Origin: Pelobium manganitolerans
GTDB lineage: Bacteria > Bacteroidota > Bacteroidia > Sphingobacteriales > Sphingobacteriaceae
Reading direction: 5' to 3'
DNA: 64,000 bases
Assembly: GCF_003609575.1 (NCBI RefSeq)
Contig: NZ_MBTA01000001.1
Span: 1-64,000 of the forward strand
In this document: positions 1 through 7,657 of the stretch, one piece after another
Layout of the letters: the number at the start of each line of letters is the position of its first letter
Position numbering within the stretch: position 1 is the first letter of the stretch
Position numbers and translations under genes: made by a program
The notes under the pieces: generated by a model
What the model saw: only the letters and a program-made list of their open reading frames with translations
Told to the model about the DNA's origin: nothing
Databases searched by the model: none

Positions 1-877
1 CCGAAGCCGTGCGAACGGTTGTGCTTTAACAAAGTTTCTGCAACACTCGTCGGTTTGCTCACGACAGTGCAAGCATTAATGTTTTTGCAAAAGATTTCCC
101 GGGCTCCACTGCCAAAACTCGGAAGGCCATCCTTATCGCGTGGGACACTGAGGGTTTTATAAAGAAACACCTCCTTTAACGCCGTCATCGCGAGACCGCG
201 TGGGTTGGACTTGTGATTTTGGCAAAGCGGTTGTGGCGATCTCCTTGTTTCTTGCGGTGTCTTTGGTTGTAAGCTATTCTTTACGATGCTATTTCTGCTA
301 CTCGTAATTTTTTCCGTTCATCGCCACTAGGGCTAGTTCTTTGTCTTGACACAAAGGACCAAAAGTCAAGGCTGACCTCATTTTGTTTGTTACGCCTGCG
401 GGAAATCTTTGAGCGCAAACCGAAGCCGTGGGAGCGGTAGTGCTTTAACAAAGTTTCTGCAACACTCGTCGGTTTGCTCACGCCTGTGTAAGTATTCATG
501 TTTTTGCAAAAGATTTCCCGGGCTTCACTGCCAAAACTCGGAAGGCCGGGGCTTGTCGCTCGGGACACTAAGTGCGCTACCTTTTTTTATTTTGAATTTT
601 TTTACCGCAAAAGATTTCCCGGGCTCCACTGCCAAAACTCGGAAGGCCGTGCTTATAGCGTGGGACACTGAGGGTTTTATAACGAACACCTCCTTTAACG
701 CCGTCATCGCGAGACCGCGTGGGTTGGACTTTTGAATTTGGCAAGCGGTTGTGGCGATCTCCTTGTTTCTTGCGGTGTCTTTGGTTATCGGCTATTCTTT
801 CCGATAGTATTTCTGCTACTCGTAATTTTTTTCGTTCATGGCCAATGGGCTAGTCATTTGGCTTGAACCAAAGGACC
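1..877. repeat. Long diverged non-coding direct repeat, two copies
   Basis: Positions 1-360 and 420-877 are two diverged copies of the same sequence. Both begin with CCGAAGCCGTG and end with AAAGGACC. The second copy is split: its left half (420 to about 572) and right half (607-877) each repeat a shared 42-bp core, so the core occurs three times, at 87-128, 506-547 and 607-648. Reading frames here are short, conflict on both strands and resemble no protein I know, so I treat the region as non-coding. I recall similar text between genes in Sphingobacteriaceae, but that is memory, not a search. It may mark the edge of the accessory island that follows. Confidence 0.75.
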
Positions 878-1225
878 AGTTTCCGAGATTTTTTGATCTT
901 GTTTTATTTGTTGTTGTAAATGATGTTTAGAGTGTCGTCATAGGTTAAGAACCCGCAACTCAGAAACAAATACCGTTCAATTAATTATTTTTAAGATTTA
1001 TATTTTTAACTACATTTATCTTTAAATATAAAACGCTGATTTATTGCGCCAAGCAAGCCGGAAATGGATGTATTGTGGAAGGGGTATTGCGCATATATAC
1101 AAGTTAGCAGACACCCCATAAGCGACCGTGCACATATCAACAGTCTGACAAATTTCTACTTCGGACTGACTTCAAACATAAATTAAAATCGTTAATTTGG
1201 AACGTAACTTACGAAATTGAATAGA
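878..1225. other. Intergenic region, no gene recognised
   Basis: About 350 AT-rich bases between the repeats and the dam start. I see no ORF, RNA gene or convincing terminator. It should contain the dam promoter, but no clear TAnnTTTG element stands out close to the start codon. Confidence 0.5.
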
Positions 1226-2190
1226 ATGATAAATAACAAAATAGCAAAACCGTTTTTAAAATGGGCAGGTGGAAAAACCCAACTCATTTCTGACATTGAA
1301 CGGACTTTGCCGACAAACATAACGCAAACGAATTTTACATACATCGAACCATTTGTTGGGAGCGGTGCGGTATTATTTGGATACTCAACAACTTCCAAAA
1401 CTTGAAAAAAGCCGTAATTAACGACATCAACGAAGACTTGATAAACACATATAAAACCATTGCTTCACGACCAAGTGAACTAATCTCAATTTTGCAGATT
1501 TTGCAAGACGAGTACCATAATTTAGAAGGAAACGAAGACAATAAAAAACTCTATTATTACCAAAAAAGAGGGTTGTACAATTCAAGAAAAGAAGAACAAA
1601 GCGGACAAGCCGCTTTGTTTATTTTTCTAAACCGTACCTGCTTTAATGGTTCGTATAGAGTAAATAGAAAAAATGAGTACAATGTTCCAATGGGAGGTTA
1701 TAAAAAACCAACTATTTGTGACAAAGAAAACATTTTAGCAGTTAGTGAAGCGTTACAAAAAGTGGAAATTTTGTGCGGAGATTTTGAGCAAACACTAAAT
1801 TATGCGGACAATAATTCATTGTTCTATTTTGACCCACCATACAAGCCGTTAAGCGAAACTTCAAGTTTCAATTCGTATGCAAAAGATGAATTTAACGATG
1901 ACGAACAAATCAGATTAAAGGAGTTCTGCAACAAACTTGACCTCTTAAATCACACTTGGATTTTAAGTAATTCGGACGTGAAAGGAAAAGATGAAAATGA
2001 TAATTTCTTTGACAATTTGTATTCTGATTTCAACATTCAACGAGTTGAAGCAAAGAGAAGTATCAATGCAAATCCTGAAAAAAATGATTTGGGCGTTACC
2101 CTAAAGGGTCGGGCTTTCCGTTTCAATCTTTTTGTTCGTTCCTCTCAAAAAGGATTTCCACTACAATCCCTAACGCAATTGGTTGCCTAA
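1226..2190 (+). pseudogene. dam: Dam/DpnM-type GATC adenine methyltransferase, frameshifted
   Basis: An alpha-class N6-adenine methyltransferase of the Dam/DpnM family, which methylates the A of GATC. The 5' part (ATG 1226) carries the SAM-binding motifs KPFLKWAGGKTQL and EPFVGSGAVLF. The reading frame is then lost at the TTT run 1376-1378, where one T is missing; restoring it gives LFWILNN and runs into NDINEDLINTYKTI. The downstream frame holds the DPPY catalytic motif (DPPYKPLSETSSF) and FNGSYRVN. As it stands, translation stops at 1403-1405 after about 60 residues. A second anomaly: after NANPEK, where DpnM homologues end with a short conserved tail, the last 30-odd residues are encoded by a palindromic repeat (2093-2176). 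A sequencing error could explain the frameshift but not the altered tail. Confidence 0.88.
2093..2176. repeat. Short palindromic repeat fused to the dam 3' end
   Basis: An 84-bp imperfect inverted repeat. Its ends are GCGTTA (2093-2098) and TAACGC (2171-2176). An inner pair, AATCTTTTTG and CAAAAAGGATT, can also form a stem. It resembles a dispersed palindromic element I recall from many Bacteroidetes genomes (GGCGTTACCC...GGGTCGGGCT...CCCTAACGC); that identification is from memory. It replaces the normal C-terminal codons of dam, so it probably inserted or recombined there. Confidence 0.7.
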
Positions 2191-2191
2191 A

Positions 2192-2971
2192 ATGAATTTA
2201 GCTTTCAATACAAATTTAGCAGAAGGCTATACAAGTAATTCCCAAATCGCAAGATTATTAACAGAGAATTGGGTTTTAAATAATTCATATTGCCCAAGTT
2301 GTGGCGATTTACCGCTAAATGAATTTGAGAATAATCGACCTGTTGCTGATTTTTATTGTAAAAAATGTAATGAAGAATTTGAATTAAAAAGCAAAAGTGG
2401 AAAACTGTCAAATACAATAACTGATGGAGCTTATTCTACAATGATTGAAAGAATTAATTCAGATAATAATCCAAATTTTTTCTTTTTAACATATACAAAA
2501 CAATGGACTGTTAATGATTTTCTCATAATTCCAAAACAGTTTTTTACCACAGAAATAATTATAAAGCGACCGCCTTTATCAGATACTGCAAGAAGAGCAG
2601 GCTGGATTGGTTGCAATATTGATATTTCAAAAGTTGCAGATGCTGGAAAAGTATTTTTGATTAAAAATGCTCAAACAATAAATCAAGAATTTGTAAAAGA
2701 AACTTTCAATAAAACATTATTTTTAAGAACAAAAAGTAAAGATGCAAAAGGTTGGATTTTAGATGTAATGAATTGTGTTGATTTAATTAAAAAAGAAACA
2801 TTTACACTTGATGAAATCTACAAATTTGAACAAAAACTAAAAATTAAATATCCAAACAATAATTTTATCAAAGACAAAATAAGACAACAACTTCAGCTTT
2901 TAAGAGATAAAGGAATTATTGAATTTGTTGGACGTGGAAATTATAAAAAAGTAAACTATGGAAACATTTAA
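2192..2971 (+). CDS. dpnC: DpnI-type restriction endonuclease, cuts methylated GATC
   Basis: A type IIM endonuclease that cleaves GATC only when the adenine is methylated. The 259-residue product aligns along its whole length with the 254-residue pneumococcal DpnI. Seen here: the first motif, SYCPSCGD (zinc site); FENNRPVADFYC with the catalytic Asp; a second Cys pair; EEFELKSK with the catalytic E-x-K; ARRAGWIGCN, whose Trp corresponds to the methyl-adenine-reading Trp; and a C-terminal winged helix (RQQLQLLRDKGIIEF). The ATG at 2192 is chosen over an upstream TTG (2183) because it matches the DpnI N terminus without extra residues. It follows the dam stop directly and overlaps dpnD. The gene is intact and markedly more AT-rich than the methyltransferase genes on either side. 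Confidence 0.93.
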   Translation: MNLAFNTNLAEGYTSNSQIARLLTENWVLNNSYCPSCGDLPLNEFENNRPVADFYCKKCNEEFELKSKSGKLSNTITDGAYSTMIERINSDNNPNFFFLTYTKQWTVNDFLIIPKQFFTTEIIIKRPPLSDTARRAGWIGCNIDISKVADAGKVFLIKNAQTINQEFVKETFNKTLFLRTKSKDAKGWILDVMNCVDLIKKETFTLDEIYKFEQKLKIKYPNNNFIKDKIRQQLQLLRDKGIIEFVGRGNYKKVNYGNI

Positions 2972-3128
2972 AATTGAAATTCAAGAGTTTTTATCTAAAA
3001 TAATTGAAATTGATGCAGTTGATAAGGAAGAAGCAATTTTGAAAGTAAAAGAAAGGTATCAAAAAGAAGAAATTATTTTGGATAGTGAAAATTATGTATC
3101 GACAGAAATTGAAGAATATCAAGAATAG
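2958..3128 (+). CDS. dpnD: DpnD/PcfM-like small protein
   Basis: A 56-residue ORF whose ATG overlaps the end of dpnC by 14 bp. The product starts METFKIEIQEFLSKIIEI, then has KEEAILKVKERYQKEEIILD and an acidic tail. This is the pattern of the DpnD/PcfM-like family: a K-I-E-I strand, an E-E-A-I helix, and a (E)EI-V/I-L-D strand. In S. pneumoniae DpnI strains dpnD lies directly downstream of dpnC and its role is unknown. The same order here supports both assignments and indicates dpnC-dpnD moved as a unit. Family membership is inferred by eye. Confidence 0.82.
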   Translation: METFKIEIQEFLSKIIEIDAVDKEEAILKVKERYQKEEIILDSENYVSTEIEEYQE

Positions 3129-3154
3129 TCTTTTATCTTCTTCACGGAGATACA

Positions 3155-4021
3155 ATGGATCTTTTGCCTCAATTTGACCACAAGTTTGATATGATCTTTG
3201 CTGATCCACCCTATTTTTTATCAAACAACGGACTTTCAATACAAAACGGAGAAATTGTAAGTGTCAATAAAGGAAAATGGGACAAATCCGAAGGATTTGA
3301 ATTTATTAATGACTTTAATCGTAAGTGGCTTTCATTAGTTCGGGATAAAATGAAAGATGACGCAACGATTTGGATAAGCGGAACAATGCACAACATTTTT
3401 TCGGTTGGACAAATCTTGACGGAATTAGGTTTTAAAATTCTCAACATCGTTACTTGGGAAAAGACCAATCCACCGCCAAATTTTTCGTGTCGTTACTTTA
3501 CTTATTCAACAGAACAAATTATTTGGGCAAGAAAAAGTGAAAAAGTTCCGCATTATTTCAACTACGAACTAATGAAGCAATTGAATGGCGACAAACAGAT
3601 GAAAGATGTTTGGAAGTTGCCAGCGATTGCACCTTGGGAAAAGTCTTGTGGTAAACACCCGACACAAAAACCACTTTCGGTTTTGACAAGACTTATTTTG
3701 GCTTCGACAAAGCCCAACGCTTGGATTTTAGACCCATTCGCGGGTAGTTCGACAACAGGAATTGCCGCAAATTTGGCTAACAGACGGTTTCTAGGAATTG
3801 ACCAAGAAGAAGAATTTTTGACAATTAGCAAAAACCGTAAACTTGAAATAGAAAACCCGAAAATCGCAGCAACATACAGACAAAAAATTGGAGGTTTCAG
3901 CGACAAAAAAGAACTTGAATTATTCCTTGTTGAAGAACCAAGAACAGAATATAAAACAGAAATAAACTTTGACCGAAAACGGGGCGATCTGCTAACATCA
4001 GTTTTGCGTAATGGCGGGTAA
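3155..4021 (+). CDS. dpnA: DpnA-like adenine methyltransferase, 5'-truncated
   Basis: A beta-class N6-adenine methyltransferase closely resembling DpnA (M2.DpnII), which methylates GATC including on single-stranded DNA. Seen: motif IV DPPYFL, WDKSEGFEFINDFNRKW, WISGTMHNI, TWEKTNPPPNFSCRYF, KHPTQKP, and the SAM-binding DPFAGSSTTG (S replaces the usual second G). The first ATG lies inside the conserved HGDT-M region. The frame stays open upstream to a TGA at 3110-3112 and encodes IVFYLLHGDT with no start codon, so the family's first strand has lost its start, apparently where the dpnD end was joined. GGAG at 3146-3149 could serve as a ribosome site for the internal ATG. The C terminus extends about 45 residues beyond DpnA. 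Whether the shortened enzyme is active is unknown; GATC methylation beside an active DpnI should be lethal. Confidence 0.85.
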   Translation: MDLLPQFDHKFDMIFADPPYFLSNNGLSIQNGEIVSVNKGKWDKSEGFEFINDFNRKWLSLVRDKMKDDATIWISGTMHNIFSVGQILTELGFKILNIVTWEKTNPPPNFSCRYFTYSTEQIIWARKSEKVPHYFNYELMKQLNGDKQMKDVWKLPAIAPWEKSCGKHPTQKPLSVLTRLILASTKPNAWILDPFAGSSTTGIAANLANRRFLGIDQEEEFLTISKNRKLEIENPKIAATYRQKIGGFSDKKELELFLVEEPRTEYKTEINFDRKRGDLLTSVLRNGG

Positions 4022-4239
4022 AGTGCTACTATGAAACAGTTGTGCAAGGTTCAACAGTTGTGCTTCTATTGAACTTTTGTGCTAAAAATCCGCCACTACG
4101 CCAATACCAAAACCGTTGTGTGCAAGGCTACCCGACATCATACCATAGCTCAACTTGAAACAGATAGAATAAAAATACTTCAATTGATTTAGAAAGGATT
4201 TTTGAAATTTGCAGAATATTTTACTTAAGACAGAACATT

Positions 4240-5087
4240 ATGGATGTTATCAATCTTCCCGAAAATTTATTTGAGGGCAACCACAATTCGTCAGAATTGC
4301 AAATTGCTAATTACGAAGTGTATAAAAATGCTTCCAAAAACAAAATTAACCTAAAAAAAATGTCATTAGTTTTTTGTTAGACGGACAAAAGGATATTCAC
4401 TTTTCTAACGACATCGTTTCTATAAATGACACACAATCTCTGCTTATTTCATCAGGTAATTTCTTATTGACAGAGCTTGTTGGGACAAGCAGTTATCGTT
4501 GCTTGCTTTTTTTCTTTTCTCAAAAAAACATCAGCGATTTTTTATTGAAACACTCGCCTCAATTCAATCAAAATAAACCAACAATAACTGCTCCTTATTT
4601 CCTTATAGAAAAAGACAATTTCATTGTTCACTACATCAATTCTCTCAAACATAGCTTTGGTTTACACAAAACAATTTCACAAAAAATACTGGAACTAAAG
4701 TTTGAAGAAATTATGCTTTACTTAGCTAATAAATATGGACAACCTTTTTTTGCATATCTAAATTCTTTATTAACCAGCGAACGAGAATTATCGTTTAAAA
4801 AAGTCATTGAAAAAAACCTGTACGCTAATTTAAACATTGAAGAAGTAGCGTTTCTATGCAATATGAGTGCATCTACCTTTAAAAGGAAATTCATCTCCAT
4901 TTATCAAGCATCTCCGGGCAAATGGTTTCAACAAACACGATTGAACAAGGCAAGAGAATTGCTGCTTAACAACAAAGCAACTCCTTCCGAAATTTATATG
5001 GAGTTTGGCTACGATAGCCTATCAAATTTTAGTACTGCCTTTAAAAATGAATTCGGATACAGCCCAAAACAGACTAACACAGTTTGA
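4240..5087 (+). pseudogene. AraC-family transcriptional regulator, frameshifted
   Basis: An ExsA-type AraC regulator: an N-terminal ligand-binding region, then a C-terminal double helix-turn-helix (NIEEVAFLCNMSASTFKRKF and PSEIYMEFGYDSLSNFSTAFKNEFGYSPKQ). Translation from ATG 4240 begins MDVINLPENLFEGN and hits a stop at 4378-4380. The rest continues in another frame from the A8 run at 4353-4360; one extra A would restore KKNVISFLLDGQKDIHF. The full product would be about 283 residues. A homopolymer indel may be a sequencing artefact or a real lesion. A TTG at 4374 could start a shortened protein containing all the DNA-binding part. The small monooxygenase gene follows. Confidence 0.8.
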
Positions 5088-5187
5088 CCTTTTTTCATAA
5101 GTTTTTGAACAGAATAAAAAAGCCTCACAAGCTTAAATGAGCTAAATTTGTTAAAACAAAATTGGTTTAATTAAAAAATAAGAAGAC

Positions 5188-5481
5188 ATGAAAAAATTAG
5201 GATTATTAGTTCGACTAGAAGCAAAAGCAGGAAAAGAAAAAAGTGTTGAAGAGTTTATTACAAGTGCATTGCCACTTGCTAATGAAGAAGCGGGTACTAT
5301 TACATGGTATGCGTTCCGTATTGACGCTTCTACATTTGGCATTTTTGACACTTTTTCAGATGAAGAAGGTAGAGAAGCGCATCTTGGTGGTAAGATTGCA
5401 AAGGCGTTAATGGAAAATGCTCCCGAGTTACTTGCTGCAGCACCCAAAATTGAGAAAATAGATATTTTGGCAGCGAAATAA
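5188..5481 (+). CDS. Antibiotic biosynthesis monooxygenase (ABM) domain protein
   Basis: A complete 97-residue single-domain protein of the ABM/quinol-monooxygenase type (dimeric alpha-beta barrel). Seen: LLVRLEAKAGKEKSVEEFI, then TITWYAFRIDASTFGIFDTFSDEEGREAHL, matching the family's strand-helix-strand-strand pattern and conserved His near residue 69. The substrate cannot be predicted. It sits 100 bp downstream of the AraC-type regulator on the same strand, a common regulator-target arrangement, and ends at a likely terminator. Confidence 0.85.
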   Translation: MKKLGLLVRLEAKAGKEKSVEEFITSALPLANEEAGTITWYAFRIDASTFGIFDTFSDEEGREAHLGGKIAKALMENAPELLAAAPKIEKIDILAAK

Positions 5482-5506
5482 GGGGTTATTAAACGTTTAA
5501 TGTTAG

Positions 5507-5557
5507 GCTGGCTGCCATAAAATCGTCTTGCGAATTTACGGTAGCCAGTTCTTTTTT
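5507..5557 (+). terminator. Intrinsic terminator after the ABM gene
   Basis: GCTGGCTGCCATAAAA pairs with ATTTACGGTAGCCAG with a few mismatches and is followed by a run of six T. It lies 25 bp past the ABM stop codon. Confidence 0.6.
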
Positions 5558-5571
5558 AAACCTCCACATTT

Positions 5572-5799
5572 ATTTTTTCAAAATTCAAAACACCGGTAAC
5601 TATACAAGACGAAGCAAAAGCCATAATTCAAATGCTTCAACCATTTTACACAGACTGCAAATTTTCTTTTAACTTAAATTACCCTGACAAAATTTTAATA
5701 GTTGAACACTTAGAAGATGACAATCACCCTGAAATGGTAACAGACATTTTGAAAATGGCAGGCTTTATCTGTATTGACATTGCTGAAACTTTGGGCTGA
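5572..5799 (+). pseudogene. Headless small ORF, gene remnant
   Basis: An open frame of 75 codons ends at TGA 5797-5799 but has no ATG, GTG or TTG at a sensible place; its most natural first codon is ATT 5572. The product would read FSKFKTPVTIQDEAKAIIQML, then YPDKILIVEHLEDDNHPEM and GFICIDIAETLG. The alternation of strands and helices looks like a small ferredoxin-like fold protein of the kind Bacteroidetes encode near metal genes, but I cannot name a family. It is probably the remnant of a small gene whose start was lost when neighbouring sequence was replaced. Confidence 0.4.
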
Positions 5800-6223
5800 C
5801 AAAAGCCCAGCACACAACAAAAGGTTTGCCGCAAGGCTGGCGGACGTGATAACAATCGGCAGTTGTACTAATATCGGATAATATCGGGTTGGTATTTCAA
5901 TCTTTTTAATGAATATCTGTTCTTCTATAATTTACCAATTTATAAAAAAGGAAAATAGAATCACGCAAAAATATATTCGTAATAGTTTGCCTCCGCTAGC
6001 GCCGGCTTGCAACCGGTGCTTTAACCCAACCTTACTAGTTATTCATCACCCCTTCAATCGTTCTTTTTCAACAATCAAAACCCGAAAGCTCTATCTAAAT
6101 ACTAGCGCGCTTTGTAAGCCGTAAACGCGCACAGGTTGAGAATGCAATGGTCTTCTTTTAATCAAATCTAGCTTCTACTCCATCACCAATTCGCCCAAGA
6201 ACTGGCTTTTCGACTGCTAAGTC
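5800..6223. other. Intergenic region, no gene recognised
   Basis: About 420 bp between the island and the DinB gene. One 71-codon open frame (5909-6124) has no recognisable features and atypical composition, so I do not call it. This is where the AT-rich accessory sequence gives way to more typical chromosome. Confidence 0.45.
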
Positions 6224-6258
6224 AAAAAGTTCCGGCAGAAAAACTGCCGGAGCTTTTT
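6224..6258. terminator. Bidirectional terminator after dinB-like gene
   Basis: AAAAAGTTCCGGCAG pairs with CTGCCGGAGCTTTTT around an A5 loop, with one mismatch. It has T runs in both directions and directly abuts the DinB stop codon (minus strand). Confidence 0.85.
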
Positions 6259-6759
6259 CTACATGGTCATCTCATCCGCGCTGGGGCCATAACTTCCCGG
6301 TATCGGAATATTTAATAACCTTAAATAAACGCCCAATTGCGCGCGGTGGTGAATTTGTTGCGCCATACTCATCCTAATGGTTTCGTATTTACTGTCTTCG
6401 CTGTAAATTTGCGCGCCGCTTCTTAAAGTCCAAACTTCAGTTAAGCACTCATCATCCGCTTGGCGCAATGCCGATAGTGATTTCTCTAAACATTTATCAA
6501 AAAACTTCACCAAATCCAGAGTGGTGTTTACCTCGTCAATCTGGTGCGTATTGTTCTCAAAATCCAATTCGGTGGTGGTCAATATCATTTCTGGCCATGA
6601 GGCGATATCTGCCAAATGGGTCGCCAAATTCTTCATCGCCATGCTTTTTTCGTGTGGCTTGTAGTCAAACTTATCGTTGGGTACAATTGAAAGCATTTTG
6701 CGTGTAGTGTTGCCTTCAAGCTCTAATTCTTTTGCTAGTAATTTTGATAATTTTTCCAT
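6259..6759 (-). CDS. DinB family protein
   Basis: A 166-residue four-helix-bundle protein of the DinB/YfiT type. ATG 6759 (MEKLSKLLAKELELEG) is preferred over an upstream in-frame start that would add 14 residues. His48 in NLATHLADIASWP and the late MAQQIHHRAQLGVYLRLL are the usual positions of the metal-binding histidines. The family includes metal-dependent thiol S-transferases and many stress proteins of unknown role. It is transcribed with, or just after, the divergently unrelated WYL-type regulator upstream on the same strand, a pairing often seen in Bacteroidetes. Confidence 0.85.
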   Translation of the reverse strand: MEKLSKLLAKELELEGNTTRKMLSIVPNDKFDYKPHEKSMAMKNLATHLADIASWPEMILTTTELDFENNTHQIDEVNTTLDLVKFFDKCLEKSLSALRQADDECLTEVWTLRSGAQIYSEDSKYETIRMSMAQQIHHRAQLGVYLRLLNIPIPGSYGPSADEMTM

Positions 6760-6826
6760 GATTATAAGGTTTTTATCAAAAGAACTGCGCCTTAGTGACA
6801 ACCCTATGTCAGCGGTAAATTATTTT

Positions 6827-7516
6827 TTAAAAATTTACCGGCAACAGTTTCATGTAGGCTTCTACCGTTATGTGGTCCTCTATAGAAAAAGGCAAATTCA
6901 AAGGCTTTATTTGTTCCATACGCGATACTTTAAAATCCCGATATTCGCCCCGCAAGTGGCACCACGCAATTAAATGCCAGCTAAAAGCATAAAAAATCAA
7001 TCCAATGGGTTCGGTTCTTCTTTCGCTACGTATTTCATTGGCGTTGGTGTAAGTAAATTGCAATAGGGTTTTATCTAAAATGGCGGTTTGTAGCACAGAA
7101 AGATGCTCGTAATCATTAGTAAGTCGGGCCGGAACCTGGAATTTGATGTTGCTGGCCATCAGCTCGATTTTTTCTTTTTGCGAGGGCTTCAACACAGCTT
7201 TTACTTTCTGCAATGCCGATTGATATTGGTTTTGGATAGATTTATCGCTAAAGGCATTTAGCAAGTGTTCTACCAAAAGCAGCGCGTTGGCTTCTTCTAA
7301 ATTGAAACTTACCGGTGGCAAAAAGTATCCTTGTATTAAATGATAACCTCGGTTTGGCGTAAAACAAACCGGTATCCCTTGTTCATTTAATGCTTTTAAA
7401 TCGCGGTAAACGGTACGAATGCTTATCGAAAACCTTTCGGCAATTTGCTCTGCTGTGCTAAATCTGTTGGACTGCAATAGGGTAGAAATGCCAAAAAGCC
7501 GGTCAATCCTGTTCAT
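6827..7516 (-). CDS. WYL-domain (YafY-type) transcriptional regulator
   Basis: A 229-residue one-domain-plus-sensor regulator. Residues 1-60 form an HTH_11 winged helix (MNRIDRLFGISTLL, then FSISIRTVYRDLKALNEQG). Residues from about 130 form a WYL domain, with RRTEPIGLIFYAFSWHLIAW and a conserved FKVSRMEQI. The start at 7516 matches the family (MNRIDRL); a longer ORF adds three residues. It lies 67 bp upstream of the DinB gene in the same direction and probably controls it. Confidence 0.88.
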   Translation of the reverse strand: MNRIDRLFGISTLLQSNRFSTAEQIAERFSISIRTVYRDLKALNEQGIPVCFTPNRGYHLIQGYFLPPVSFNLEEANALLLVEHLLNAFSDKSIQNQYQSALQKVKAVLKPSQKEKIELMASNIKFQVPARLTNDYEHLSVLQTAILDKTLLQFTYTNANEIRSERRTEPIGLIFYAFSWHLIAWCHLRGEYRDFKVSRMEQIKPLNLPFSIEDHITVEAYMKLLPVNF

Positions 7517-7657
7517 AAGTATCAAATTCTATAAACAACCCTGCTAATTTAAACCAAGTTTTTGTACGTATGTATGCTTTAAGATACTTTTTACGGCTGT
7601 TTCTTTTTATTCCCTTGGCAGAATAATTGCATCTTTGCAAGGTAATTATAAAAATAA

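Noticed and set aside
281-735. Open frames of 60-108 codons on both strands in the repeat region
   Set aside because: They overlap each other, have no recognisable protein features and follow the repeat structure.
1090-1130. ACAAGTTAGC-type text before dam as an integron attC site
   Set aside because: No matching core and inverse-core pair, no integron integrase; the pattern does not fit.
2183-2191. TTG start three codons upstream of the DpnI-like gene
   Set aside because: ATG 2192 reproduces the DpnI N terminus exactly without extra residues.
4100-5860. GCAAGGCT-containing texts after dpnA (about 4112) and after the headless ORF (about 5820) as possible recombination sites
   Set aside because: Shared stretch is too short and has no attC-like or integrase context.
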